From Phyllobacterium myrsinacearum (GTDB lineage: Bacteria > Pseudomonadota > Alphaproteobacteria > Rhizobiales > Rhizobiaceae), in contig NZ_JACGXN010000004.1 in NCBI RefSeq assembly GCF_014138285.1, forward strand, positions 1-64,000: a DNA stretch of 64,000 bases, given 5' to 3'. This document shows positions 51,646-60,571 of the stretch, in pieces. Under the pieces are notes generated by a model. It was given only the letters and a program-made list of their open reading frames with translations, made no database searches and was not told the origin of the DNA. A program made the position numbers and the translations under genes. The stretch's first letter is position 1; each line of letters starts with the position of its first letter.

Positions 51646-52482
51646 TTAAAAGCAGGTATAGATTTCGTTGATGCAACCTAGGATTTCGTGCTCATACGCC
51701 GAGATTGCATCCACATAGCCCACGCGCTCAAACTGAAGGTTACGGGCTTTGATATAGTGCGCCAAGGCGGTCCGATAATCCCCGGCAATCTTGTGCAGAT
51801 GACCCAGCTGAACTTCTACATCTTCCAGACTGGCGGGATTGAAAGCGTTGGCATACTCCCGGTACTGCCCGTAGAGCGTCAATGCTTCGTCAAAATCCCC
51901 GTCTTCCTTTGTCACGTTGGCATAGACAGCGATCATGTCAACTTGACCATTCTCAACGACAAGTTCCCGCAAAGCCGCCCGGGCACTGGGCCAATTATTC
52001 TCTTCGACAAGGCGCATGGCGTCACGACGGTTCTGTTCGAGTCCGGGTCGGCTGGAGCCGTTGCGCGCGATGCTTACATGCCGGGCGATCTCAAGATTAT
52101 CAGGTGAAAGCTTGAGGGCCTTTTCATACCAGGTGAATGCTGTCTTCAAATCGCCCTTCCGATTGAACAGATGGCCGAGTTGCACGTGTATGTCGACGTC
52201 GCGCGGATGGAGCCCCTGATACTTACGATAGGCAGTTTCAGCCTGATCATAGTTCCCCAGCTCTTTTTCGCTATGTCCAAGTTGCACCAGAAGATCCGTT
52301 CTGGCGGGATTGTCCGCGATAGCACGCCGGTAAAACGTGGCGGCAGTCTGCCAATCACCCCGATTACGCGCCGCATCCGCCTGAGCAACGGCTGTCCGGG
52401 TCATCTCTACCGGTGGTGCGTCGCTATCGGACAATTTGATCGCGCGCCTTGCCGCCTGTCCGGAAAATGGCAGCCGGATCAT
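51646..52482 (-). CDS. Tetratricopeptide-repeat protein
   Basis: This 278-residue protein has several TPR units between about residues 27 and 140, for example G-D-W-Q-T-A-A-T-F-Y-R-R-A and G-D-L-K-T-A-F-T-W-Y-E-K-A-L-K-L-S-P. A further set lies around 190-250. TPR solenoids mediate protein contacts; in a capsule locus this may scaffold the glycosyltransferases. Its ATG overlaps the stop of the DUF4214 gene as ATGA. No signal peptide is seen, so it is likely cytoplasmic. The function is otherwise unknown. Confidence 0.8.
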   Translation of the reverse strand: MIRLPFSGQAARRAIKLSDSDAPPVEMTRTAVAQADAARNRGDWQTAATFYRRAIADNPARTDLLVQLGHSEKELGNYDQAETAYRKYQGLHPRDVDIHVQLGHLFNRKGDLKTAFTWYEKALKLSPDNLEIARHVSIARNGSSRPGLEQNRRDAMRLVEENNWPSARAALRELVVENGQVDMIAVYANVTKEDGDFDEALTLYGQYREYANAFNPASLEDVEVQLGHLHKIAGDYRTALAHYIKARNLQFERVGYVDAISAYEHEILGCINEIYTCF

Positions 52483-53456
52483 GATTGTCCCTCGCGAACC
52501 ATTGATATGTCACGAAGACGGACCCAGGAGGTTTCGTTGCCTGTCTCGATGACTTTCACACGCAGCTCGATAAACCGGTGTTCCGTACCGATCTCTGTTG
52601 AAAGATTGCCAACGAATGACCCTGCTATGGTCACCTCCTGCAATACATCCAGGCCCGAATTGGCAACAAGTTGTATTGCGAGTTTTGCGTTCATTTCCTG
52701 AACAAGATCAATCTGGACACGCCATGATCCCGCTTGCAGGCTGCGTTTGGGTCCGACCAGAAGCCAGCCCGGGCTCACTCTCCAGCCGTCGTCGACAACG
52801 TTGACCGGCTGGCGCAGCAAATCGGGACCGATCATCCAGCCCGAACCGGGAGCTTCCCGAACGAAGATCAAGGTCTCCTGACCATTCAGATCATAGGAAA
52901 GGCCGGCAGGCAGCGTGCGCGCTTCACTGTTGTCGGCTTTACCCGGCAAGTCACCTGTTTCCGTGAGTGTGTCCCAAAGTGAGACACCGCCGTCACGACG
53001 CGCAATACCGACGATCTGCTTCACAGCCTCTTCGCGTGTTCGCGTGCCGCGCCTCAGATCGAATTCGAACGCAAGGCGTTCCTTATCCGTTGGCTCGCGG
53101 CCAAGAATTTTGGAGAAACTATAACGGAGAAATGCGACATCACTGTCAGGGGCAAAACGGGTAAAATTCTCAAGCAACGCGAACTGATCGGCAGGGCGTC
53201 GCACGACCTGCGCGGAAAAGTCACCAATCTTACCATTTGTTTCAGGCGATGCAGCCCGCAAAGCATCAATGATCTTCATTCTGCTGGTTCCATTCCGGAT
53301 CGCTTGCGCCAGATTGTTGCGTTGATCGGCGCTTAGATCCGAATCGGCGAGATTGAATGCGGACGCCCACGCTTCGACAAACGCGTCTGCCGGCAAAGAA
53401 AAAACGTCCTTTGGTAGCGCCTGAAGAGGAATTTTATGCAGCTCGGCGATTGTCAT
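52479..53456 (-). CDS. DUF4214-containing protein with a C-terminal beta-sandwich
   Basis: This 325-residue protein of unknown function shows a DUF4214-like segment at about residues 105-150 (F-S-K-I-L-G-R-E-P-T-D-K-E-R). The same segment type occurs at the N-terminus of the FkbM protein at 40440. From about residue 225 a predicted beta-sandwich (L-V-G-P-K-R-S-L-Q-A-G-S-W-R-V) resembles the C-terminal half of the protein at 58020. The gene overlaps the double glycosyltransferase upstream by 23 bases and the TPR gene by 4. The three therefore form one operon and probably one functional unit in glycan assembly. Confidence 0.7.
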   Translation of the reverse strand: MTIAELHKIPLQALPKDVFSLPADAFVEAWASAFNLADSDLSADQRNNLAQAIRNGTSRMKIIDALRAASPETNGKIGDFSAQVVRRPADQFALLENFTRFAPDSDVAFLRYSFSKILGREPTDKERLAFEFDLRRGTRTREEAVKQIVGIARRDGGVSLWDTLTETGDLPGKADNSEARTLPAGLSYDLNGQETLIFVREAPGSGWMIGPDLLRQPVNVVDDGWRVSPGWLLVGPKRSLQAGSWRVQIDLVQEMNAKLAIQLVANSGLDVLQEVTIAGSFVGNLSTEIGTEHRFIELRVKVIETGNETSWVRLRDISMVREGQS

Positions 53457-55755
53457 ACTTGCGCCCTAACATCTGTTCGATAATCACAACATGTCGCGCA
53501 GCAACGCGCGGATAAGAATTCCATTGTGCTGCCTGACGGCGATCGACGTCGCGTAAACCAAGAAGGTCAGTATTTTGCGCAAGACTTACGAGCGCCTCCG
53601 CAACGCAATCGACGTCCACTGAACGTACGACATGGCTGATTGGCCACATATCCCGCAGTACCTGTGAACGCGAGCACAGGAGAGGGCGATCGGCAGTCAT
53701 GGCAACACGCGCCGCGCCGGTTGCTGTCTCGGTCGATGCACCATAGAGGAAGGCAAGCAGATCACAGCGGGAAAGTTCGCTGCCCAGCTCAGTTTCGTCG
53801 ATGAAATCAAATCTGGCGGTAGCAACATCATGCAAATCAAAATGGCTCAGAAGATTTTCAATCAGGACGCGCGATGCGCGTGATTCATCGTTGGGAACCA
53901 TGCAATTGAGGAGTTTGAGACGCAGACGCGGCTCGAAAAGACGGGCTTTTGCAAAACCCTGCACGAGAACGTCAACGTTCTTGTGTGGCATCAAAAAGCC
54001 GAATGAGCCTATTGTGAATGTCGATGGATCCGGCCGCAGCGCATTGTCTTGCGCTTCGCGCACTCCATGCGGCACGACAACCGGGTTTGTGTGACCTGCT
54101 TTGGCCAGGAGCCCGGCGTCTTCGGCCGAATGAACGAAAACAACGTCAAAGGCTTTCGTCCATTCAAGATTTCCACCGCGAAGCGTTTCCTTGACGCTGT
54201 GCATGGTAATGACACGGAGCTTGTGACTGGTCTGTTGAAGTGTCTTCAGCAGCAATTCCATGTCGGGCGTGGAAAAATGTCCCGGATGATGTTGAATCCA
54301 CAGAACGTCACCGCGCGCGTTCTCCATTTCTGCTATGAAACGCGTCAGCGAGGAGAGATCATAACCCCACGGCCGTGTCAGAATATCTGCTGTCTCGCCA
54401 GCATGACCAGCGGCGCTTTCCGGCAAAGCGTCGTCAACGATACGGCGTGCATAAATATGCGAGAAACGGCCCGCCAGCGCCGGGGTTGAGTACAGATGCT
54501 CGGAATAGGTCGCAAGACCGCACTGTTGCTGCCACGATGAGACAAGATCAATTGTCCAGGGCCGCTTGGAAGCGACCATCTGCTTTACAGGTTTGGCTAT
54601 AGCCGCGAGAACCCTGCCGGCAACCGAGTTCCACCCGGTGTGCTCATCCAGAAATTTTTGCGCATTTTTGCTGCGCATGCGTGCCTCCTCCTCATTCGTA
54701 AGTGCTGCGCGCATTTGTGTGCCAAGATGGGCAACAGACGGCTCGGCCCACAGGCTTAATGATCCGGATACATGTGCCACAGATGGGGCCATGTGATAGT
54801 CGACCAGCCACGCGGTTTCCGGTGTGCAGAAGTCTATCTGACCGCTGAATCCAGTCGTTACCACAGGTATTCCCAGACGCATTGCCTCGGCTAGTGGTAA
54901 CCCGAAACCTTCGCCCCTGCTGGGAGCGACAACAAGCGACGCTGTCCTATACAGGCCAAGCAATTGCTCGGGATTGCAATAATCCTCGATGAGAATGACC
55001 GGCGGCGCGCTTTTTAACTGCTCCTCGAATCTGGCCATGACCGACGAGAGGATATTATCAGGGTTGGGAAAGGTCTTGATGACCAGCTCGACCGCTTCAT
55101 CCTTCTCGAAGGTACGGGCATATGCCTCGACAAGCGCATCCACGCCCTTGCGCGGAAAGCACGATGAGACATGAAGAATCCGTGCTTTACCATTGGATGG
55201 CAAAGATGAATCGGCCGCAAGACCGGCATGGGGTTTTATGTGGTCTGTTCCATTGCCGACCACTTCGACAGGAATTGTCAGGCCCGATTGAACAAAGGCC
55301 TGTTTGACGAAGTTTGATGTGACCATCACAAGATCAAGATCGCGGTTGAAACGCGAAACCAGATATTGCGGAACTTCAAGCTCCTCCCAGGCGAAATTGA
55401 CGTAGGCGTTGAATTTCCCGAGCATATCATGTGTTGCTGGAGGCCATGTATTGCGCAGATGGACGTCGAACATTTCACCGGCCGGATACTGAGCGACAAT
55501 ACGGCGTTTCACTTCCGGCATGGCATCAAGACGTGCGTCCGTTTGCCAGTGAGACTCTGGCGTGTGGCAGACAATTTCAACGCCGGTGGCGATCAGTGCT
55601 TGTGCAAGACAACGGTTGACGATGGCCAGGCTGTAGTCACCCTTGAAAACACCATCAAAAAAAATGCGTTTGCCAGCGAATTTTCCAAGCAAACTTTTCA
55701 AGTCATTCTTGTTTTCATCGAGCGTATAAGGTGAAACCAATAGTTCACTACGCAT
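53434..55755 (-). CDS. Large glycosyltransferase with two GT4 modules
   Basis: This 773-residue protein contains two GT-B modules in tandem. In the first (about 30-385) are F-A-W-E-E, V-S-S-C-F-P-R-K-G-V-D and A-P-S-R-G-E-G-F-G-L-P-L-A-E-A-M. The second (about 400-760) has I-G-S-F-G-F-L-M-P-H-K-N and a weaker donor region L-A-F-L-Y-G-A-S-T-E-T-A-T-G-A-A-R. Two modules suggest a bifunctional or processive transferase. The second module's donor motif departs from E-x7-E and may be altered or inactive. GGAGAG precedes the ATG. It heads the operon with the DUF4214 and TPR genes. Confidence 0.85.
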   Translation of the reverse strand: MRSELLVSPYTLDENKNDLKSLLGKFAGKRIFFDGVFKGDYSLAIVNRCLAQALIATGVEIVCHTPESHWQTDARLDAMPEVKRRIVAQYPAGEMFDVHLRNTWPPATHDMLGKFNAYVNFAWEELEVPQYLVSRFNRDLDLVMVTSNFVKQAFVQSGLTIPVEVVGNGTDHIKPHAGLAADSSLPSNGKARILHVSSCFPRKGVDALVEAYARTFEKDEAVELVIKTFPNPDNILSSVMARFEEQLKSAPPVILIEDYCNPEQLLGLYRTASLVVAPSRGEGFGLPLAEAMRLGIPVVTTGFSGQIDFCTPETAWLVDYHMAPSVAHVSGSLSLWAEPSVAHLGTQMRAALTNEEEARMRSKNAQKFLDEHTGWNSVAGRVLAAIAKPVKQMVASKRPWTIDLVSSWQQQCGLATYSEHLYSTPALAGRFSHIYARRIVDDALPESAAGHAGETADILTRPWGYDLSSLTRFIAEMENARGDVLWIQHHPGHFSTPDMELLLKTLQQTSHKLRVITMHSVKETLRGGNLEWTKAFDVVFVHSAEDAGLLAKAGHTNPVVVPHGVREAQDNALRPDPSTFTIGSFGFLMPHKNVDVLVQGFAKARLFEPRLRLKLLNCMVPNDESRASRVLIENLLSHFDLHDVATARFDFIDETELGSELSRCDLLAFLYGASTETATGAARVAMTADRPLLCSRSQVLRDMWPISHVVRSVDVDCVAEALVSLAQNTDLLGLRDVDRRQAAQWNSYPRVAARHVVIIEQMLGRKYDNRRAA

Positions 55756-55857
55756 TCACTGCTCTCCAAAGCATCTATCGAAATGATTTCATACTGAAAA
55801 GAATGATTTGTAAATGGGATATATATTATCTCAACGAGAGTTTATTATTATGAATGG

Positions 55858-55898
55858 TTAAAATTATAGGCCGCGCCCGGATATCCAGGTGCGGCCTA
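55858..55898 (-). terminator. Terminator after the Hint-domain gene
   Basis: ATAGGCCGC and GCGGCCTAT form a perfect 9-bp outer stem (55865-55898) with a partly paired interior. On the minus strand it is followed by an A/T-rich AATTTTAA tract. It lies 16 bases beyond the Hint-gene stop. Confidence 0.7.
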
Positions 55899-55913
55899 TA
55901 CTTTGTTTCAATA

Positions 55914-57098
55914 TTAAGACGCTTTCGCTTCGTTTTTACCGTAGCCGAGGGCTACTTCGCGGTCGGCGAGAAGCGCACGTGCCTTGTCTACTGCAGGTCC
56001 CCAGTATGCGAGAGGATAGCAAGCCTTGGCCTGTTTTGCTTCAGGCGACGTAAACTGGAGAACACCCGGCTCCAAAAATACATCTCTATTGCCCAGATCC
56101 AGATAGGTTTCTGCTTGAGCGCCTTCAGCCCAGATCACATCGTGCTCTTCAAGCTCGATATGGAAATAGTCCACCGCGCTCAGGATGATTGGCTGCGTGA
56201 CGGTTGTACCATTGATCAAAAGTTTTGCTGGAATGAGCGAGCCTTCGATGAACATGCAATGATCAGGAGAAACAAGGAGATCGCGATGTGGAACATTTTC
56301 CGCGATTGCTCCAGCATGGATGCGAATGGGAAGTTCATCACGCGGCTTGTCCATAGCCTTTGGATCAACCGTGCGATTGCCAACCCATTTCACGCTCACC
56401 GCACCGTTGTTGAGGCTGAGAACAAGATCGCCTTCTTTCAGATACTCCACAGGCACTTCGCCGTCTGGTGTGGCAATCATGGTACCACGAACAAAACATG
56501 GTGTGAGGAAGGTAAGGGTATCGGTAGCGTTGCTGTAAGAGTATGTCGCGCCGACAGGAATGGTGTAGGATACCGTGGAAAGTCCCAAAAGACCCACGCC
56601 ATGGAATGTAACGACATTGCCCGACTGGGTAACACTGGTCGAGCCTGTAATCGTAACCTGGTCGCCGTTCTGCACATTCACAATGGTTGGGATCGACGTT
56701 AGAGGAACACTGAGCAAAGTCGACGGCAGATAAGTGAAATGTCCACTGCCAGCTGCATTAGCAAAGTCAACTGTGGTGGTATTCAGCACTTCTACACTGA
56801 GCGCTGCCTGGTTGATTGTCAGATTACTGCCCGCGCCTATATTGTAGTTGAACGTGGAACCAGCACCGGCGCCCGCAAGCTGAGCACTAACTGTCAGACT
56901 GGCACCATTTATCACGTTAAGAGTCGTCGTCGTTGCTGCAGTAATGCCCGTAAAATTCGTGACAGTGACATTAACGCCGTCGACGGTCAAAGTGGCGTTT
57001 GAGACCAGACCGAGATTTACTGTATCTCCGTTAGTTGCATTTGTAGAATTGAGTGTTGTGTTGGTGTTTTGAAGTAGTTGAATATTTAAGACAGCCAT
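55914..57098 (-). CDS. Hint-domain protein with an N-terminal Thr/Asn-rich beta region
   Basis: This 394-residue protein has two parts. Residues 1 to about 198 are rich in Thr, Asn, Val and Gly and look like a repetitive beta-structured surface domain. At Cys201 begins a Hint (Hedgehog/intein) module: P-C-F-V-R-G-T-M-I-A-T, D-G-E-V-P-V-E-Y-L-K-E-G-D-L-V, and later L-V-S-P-D-H-C-M-F as the block B-like His. Such modules can cut the chain before the Cys. There is no classical signal peptide. The ATG at 57098 has GAGGG upstream. It lies 60 bases downstream of the Omp gene. Its role in the capsule locus is unknown. Confidence 0.8.
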   Translation of the reverse strand: MAVLNIQLLQNTNTTLNSTNATNGDTVNLGLVSNATLTVDGVNVTVTNFTGITAATTTTLNVINGASLTVSAQLAGAGAGSTFNYNIGAGSNLTINQAALSVEVLNTTTVDFANAAGSGHFTYLPSTLLSVPLTSIPTIVNVQNGDQVTITGSTSVTQSGNVVTFHGVGLLGLSTVSYTIPVGATYSYSNATDTLTFLTPCFVRGTMIATPDGEVPVEYLKEGDLVLSLNNGAVSVKWVGNRTVDPKAMDKPRDELPIRIHAGAIAENVPHRDLLVSPDHCMFIEGSLIPAKLLINGTTVTQPIILSAVDYFHIELEEHDVIWAEGAQAETYLDLGNRDVFLEPGVLQFTSPEAKQAKACYPLAYWGPAVDKARALLADREVALGYGKNEAKAS

Positions 57099-57158
57099 AG
57101 CCAATCCCTCTCTGTTAAGAGCTGAGTGTTCGTTTCTTGTATTCTCAGAATGATCGGA

Positions 57159-57872
57159 TCAGAACTTGTAGTTCAGACCGATGCGTACACTGTGAAAGTC
57201 AGATGTTGCCTCGGTTGTGAGGACATCGTCTCCAATAGTGCGGCTGCCCAGATTGATGTACTGGTATTCAAGCTTGGCAGTCAGATGGTCCGTGAATGCA
57301 TGTTCCACACCAGCGCCGGCGACCCAGCCTGCACGGGTCTTGCTTTCGTCAATGAAATTGGCACCGTCAACATCCACTTTGTATTTAACATTGCCAAATG
57401 CCAGACCGCCTGTGCCGTAGATCAACGTACGATCCCATGCATAACCGAGGCGGGGGCGGACTGTACCAAACCAATTGATTTTGGAACTGGCATGCACATC
57501 AGCACTTTGACCTAAACTGGTGAAGCGGGTTGTGAAGTCATCATTGACGTCGCCACCCTGGAAGTCTGCTTCCAGACCCAGAACGAAATTGTTCATCTGA
57601 TAGTTATAGCCGACCTGCGCACCGCCGAAGAAGCCACTGTTTTCCAACTTATCGACATCGCCCAAATACTGGCCAAAGGAACGCAAACCGACTTTATCAT
57701 CACCGGCAAAGCCATAGCCCGCATTCACACCGGCGTAGAAACCTGTCCAGGTGAATGCTGGTTCCGTGAATACTGCCTCCGGAGGCGCTTCAGACACCGC
57801 ATCAGCAGCGTAGGCATTGCCTGCAAATACTGTAGCCGCGAGGAACAAACCGATAGCACCGAATTTCTGCAT
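57159..57872 (-). CDS. Outer membrane beta-barrel protein, Omp25/Omp31 family
   Basis: This 237-residue protein has a Sec signal peptide (about 1-22, ending N-A-Y-A-A). An eight-stranded barrel typical of rhizobial and Brucella Omp25/Omp31 porin-like proteins follows. The marks are W-T-G-F-Y-A-G-V-N-A-G-Y-G, G-A-Q-V-G-Y-N-Y-Q and V-R-P-R-L-G-Y-A-W-D, and the C-terminus ends with aromatic Phe (G-L-N-Y-K-F) for Bam recognition. The ATG at 57872 has AAGGTGG at proper spacing. It may anchor surface glycan or simply be a housekeeping surface protein located here. Confidence 0.92.
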   Translation of the reverse strand: MQKFGAIGLFLAATVFAGNAYAADAVSEAPPEAVFTEPAFTWTGFYAGVNAGYGFAGDDKVGLRSFGQYLGDVDKLENSGFFGGAQVGYNYQMNNFVLGLEADFQGGDVNDDFTTRFTSLGQSADVHASSKINWFGTVRPRLGYAWDRTLIYGTGGLAFGNVKYKVDVDGANFIDESKTRAGWVAGAGVEHAFTDHLTAKLEYQYINLGSRTIGDDVLTTEATSDFHSVRIGLNYKF

Positions 57873-58019
57873 GACTTCCACCTTAAAAAGACCAACTTCA
57901 AGTGGAAGAGTGACATAGAATATATTTACTGGATATACTTTAGTTATCTGGGAATAGCTAAATATAGTCGCTAACTGTATGCGCGTGTCGCATTTTGTAT
58001 TGCATCGTCAGAAGTTACA

Positions 58020-59171
58020 TCATTCCGCATGGTTAACTTTTTCTGGAGCCGTTTCTGCCTCATCTTGATTGTATTCCGGAACCATGTCGAGGGGCGGGTC
58101 AGAATCATGATTTCTCAAGCCGATCGCGGTCAGTTCAACAGACCAATAGGCAATCGAACCTTCAATCGAACCGGTATCCGTAAAGAGGCGAATTTCGATT
58201 GGTGTCTTGGGACTGTCGATACGGAAGGCTGCTTCGGCGGCGAACGATCCGGTTCCCGAAGGTCTGACTCGAATTTTACTCAACAGGCCATCGCTATGCA
58301 CCTCGATCGTAAAGATTTGCCCATAGACATTCTGCTCGATGCCCAAAGAATATTTTGCGGTCCATTCGCCTGATGGAAGGTGAAAATAGGGGCCGTAGAC
58401 CAGGCAACGCGCCCGTCCTACGAGTGTAATCTCTCCCTCGGCTGGTTCTCCACCCTTGTCGGCCAACAGAAAACTTTCCTGAGGCCAGACTATTCCCGAC
58501 ACCTCACCATTCAGAATTTTGTGATCAAATGGCGCAAGCGCCCCTCTAGCCATTCCCTGTAGATTCTCCGGGATATCCTCATGCCTTGTTCCGGGGGCGC
58601 TATAGCAATAATTGATCTTTGCAGCAGACTGTTCAAACGTTGGAATTTGATCAATCTGGGCCCTTGATTGGACTGGATCAAAACCGAGACTTTTTAAACA
58701 TCGCACCATGCCGCCGGTTGACAATGATATGCCAAACTGCCGGCAAATGTGTGCGAGGATAAGATGGATCGGTGTTGCTCCAATTTTCTCGCGATCAAAA
58801 TGGACGAGAAAGGGATGCTTTTTCAATTGCGACAGACATGCAATGCTAGCCGATATCGCTTGAACAATACTTGCGTCCTGACGCTCCATGTGCCGTGCAA
58901 GATAAAGTACCGAATCCAGAGCATTCTCGCTAAATAATATGTATGGCGTTTTGGATCGCATTAGAAATGCGCAAAGCTGTGCATCAGGATGTTGCGCCGT
59001 TACAATAACATTCTCGCTGGTCCTGTTATCCCAGGCACTTTTCAGATCCGGCAATGTTCCGATCTGAAAAGTGCAATAGTCAACGAATGCTTCACGGGCA
59101 ATCGCATGCAAAGCTGCAAGCCCCCACGATGACATAATTCCCGGCATTCCAAATGCAACCAAGAGTGTCAT
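58020..59171 (-). CDS. Unknown protein of the capsule locus with a C-terminal beta-sandwich domain
   Basis: I do not recognise the N-terminal half (residues 1-220) of this 383-residue protein. It begins F-G-M-P-G-I-M-S-S-W, lacks a signal peptide and shows no P-loop or SAM motif. From about residue 240 a probable beta-sandwich (V-Y-G-P-Y-F-H-L-P-S-G-E-W-T) resembles the end of the protein at 52479 and carbohydrate-binding-like folds. The gene is relatively AT-rich. It follows a glycosyltransferase by 23 bases on the same strand, which suggests a role in polysaccharide modification or recognition. Confidence 0.65.
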   Translation of the reverse strand: MTLLVAFGMPGIMSSWGLAALHAIAREAFVDYCTFQIGTLPDLKSAWDNRTSENVIVTAQHPDAQLCAFLMRSKTPYILFSENALDSVLYLARHMERQDASIVQAISASIACLSQLKKHPFLVHFDREKIGATPIHLILAHICRQFGISLSTGGMVRCLKSLGFDPVQSRAQIDQIPTFEQSAAKINYCYSAPGTRHEDIPENLQGMARGALAPFDHKILNGEVSGIVWPQESFLLADKGGEPAEGEITLVGRARCLVYGPYFHLPSGEWTAKYSLGIEQNVYGQIFTIEVHSDGLLSKIRVRPSGTGSFAAEAAFRIDSPKTPIEIRLFTDTGSIEGSIAYWSVELTAIGLRNHDSDPPLDMVPEYNQDEAETAPEKVNHAE

Positions 59172-59194
59172 TGGCTTTGTCCGCTCGTTATAAT

Positions 59195-60523
59195 TTATCT
59201 CCCATCAAGGAGATTGTCATAAAGCGCTCCAATTGCTTGCTGGTATCGTTCCGGGGAGAAACGCTCCGCCTGTTTCGGACCAACTTTGGAGAGATGGTCA
59301 CAAAGGTCATCATCACTTGCAAGAGCTTTTATCGCTTTGCGTAGCGCATCTGTATCGTACGGGTCGATCATTAGCGCAGCCTCGCCAGCAACTTCCGGAA
59401 CGGAGCCTTCCGTAGAAGTGAGGACCGGTGTTCCAAGTTGCATTGATTCCAAAATTGGCAGGCCAAATCCCTCATACAACGAAGGAAACAAAACAGATCG
59501 CGCTCCACGGATGAGGCTAACAAGCAGTGGATAAGAGACAAAATCAAAGCGATGGATTCGACGGCCTGGAACTATGCGGTCCTCCGCATGCATATAAAAC
59601 CGGAAACGTTCATCATCCACCAATTGCTGAGCCTTATCACCTTTCCAGCCTGGCGCGCCAACAATGATCAAGGGTAAATCAACTTTCGCTGCCAGATAAG
59701 CTTCGACCAACCGGAATAGATTTTTCTTTGGCTCGAAAGCACCGAAAAAAAGGAAATACTTTTTCCAGTCCAAGTTGAATATTCCGGAAATTTCATCAGC
59801 AACAACATCATCCGGCTTGTTGCGTAGTTTTAGCGGAACATGTGCCGCTTGATATGTATTTGTGACACGCTTTTCGTCCACCTTTAAAATGTTGATGATA
59901 TCCCGGCGCGAGCTCTCGGAAACTGTAACAATATGATCAGCAGTTTTCACCAAATGGCGCAGCATATTATAATGGTAACGCTTATTGTCTTCAGTCAGGT
60001 AAGGCAGCCGCAACGGTACGAGATCGTGAATCGTATAGATATTTAAAGTATCACGAACACTGAGCGGCATTGGATATGTGCAATGCCACAGATCGGGCTT
60101 GTCCTTGATATCAAGTTGGAGTCGGTTGCCGTATAATTTGAAATGAGAACGGGCGAGCTGAAAAATATCGTTGTCCGCATAAAATATATCTGCATCGCCA
60201 AGATTGGTTTCTTGCGACATCGTAATGACAGTTCCGGATAAAGGAATGCGGACAGGCTTTATGCCAAATGGTGCAGCAATACGTCGACGAAGCCAGCGGC
60301 GTCCTGTTGCGACGGGTCCGAGCGGTTGCACACTCGTGTCATCAAAAAGTACAACTTCCCGCAATAAAGGAGTCTTTGGTGGAGCACCTTGGATCGCGTG
60401 AACAACACCCGTTTTATGACCAAGGCTTTGAGCCGTCTTAATTAAACTGCGTACGTACGTGGCAACGCCTGTACCTTTTTTTAATGATATATTGAGGCCA
60501 TCATAGAGAACGGTTTTCACCAT
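59195..60523 (-). CDS. Glycosyltransferase family 4 protein
   Basis: This 442-residue GT-B enzyme starts with Y-D-G-L-N-I-S-L-K-K-G-T-G-V-A-T-Y, the typical GT4 N-terminal acceptor loop. Its C-terminal donor domain shows F-G-A-F-E-P-K-K-N-L, F-P-S-L-Y-E-G-F-G-L-P-I-L-E-S-M and T-S-T-E-G-S-V-P-E-V. The two Glu residues of E-x7-E are present. It probably adds a sugar to the capsule or an associated glycan. It is 48 bases downstream of an FkbM methyltransferase gene. AT content is higher than in the metabolic part of the window. Confidence 0.9.
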   Translation of the reverse strand: MVKTVLYDGLNISLKKGTGVATYVRSLIKTAQSLGHKTGVVHAIQGAPPKTPLLREVVLFDDTSVQPLGPVATGRRWLRRRIAAPFGIKPVRIPLSGTVITMSQETNLGDADIFYADNDIFQLARSHFKLYGNRLQLDIKDKPDLWHCTYPMPLSVRDTLNIYTIHDLVPLRLPYLTEDNKRYHYNMLRHLVKTADHIVTVSESSRRDIINILKVDEKRVTNTYQAAHVPLKLRNKPDDVVADEISGIFNLDWKKYFLFFGAFEPKKNLFRLVEAYLAAKVDLPLIIVGAPGWKGDKAQQLVDDERFRFYMHAEDRIVPGRRIHRFDFVSYPLLVSLIRGARSVLFPSLYEGFGLPILESMQLGTPVLTSTEGSVPEVAGEAALMIDPYDTDALRKAIKALASDDDLCDHLSKVGPKQAERFSPERYQQAIGALYDNLLDGR

Positions 60524-60571
60524 GGCGGCGTCTTTCTTTCCGAGATGTTAAATTGCATCGATGTGAACACG

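Noticed and set aside
55914-57098. Intein interrupting a host protein
   Set aside because: There is no C-terminal extein or splice-site His-Asn followed by Cys/Ser/Thr, and no host enzyme is split; a Hint-domain protein is the better description.
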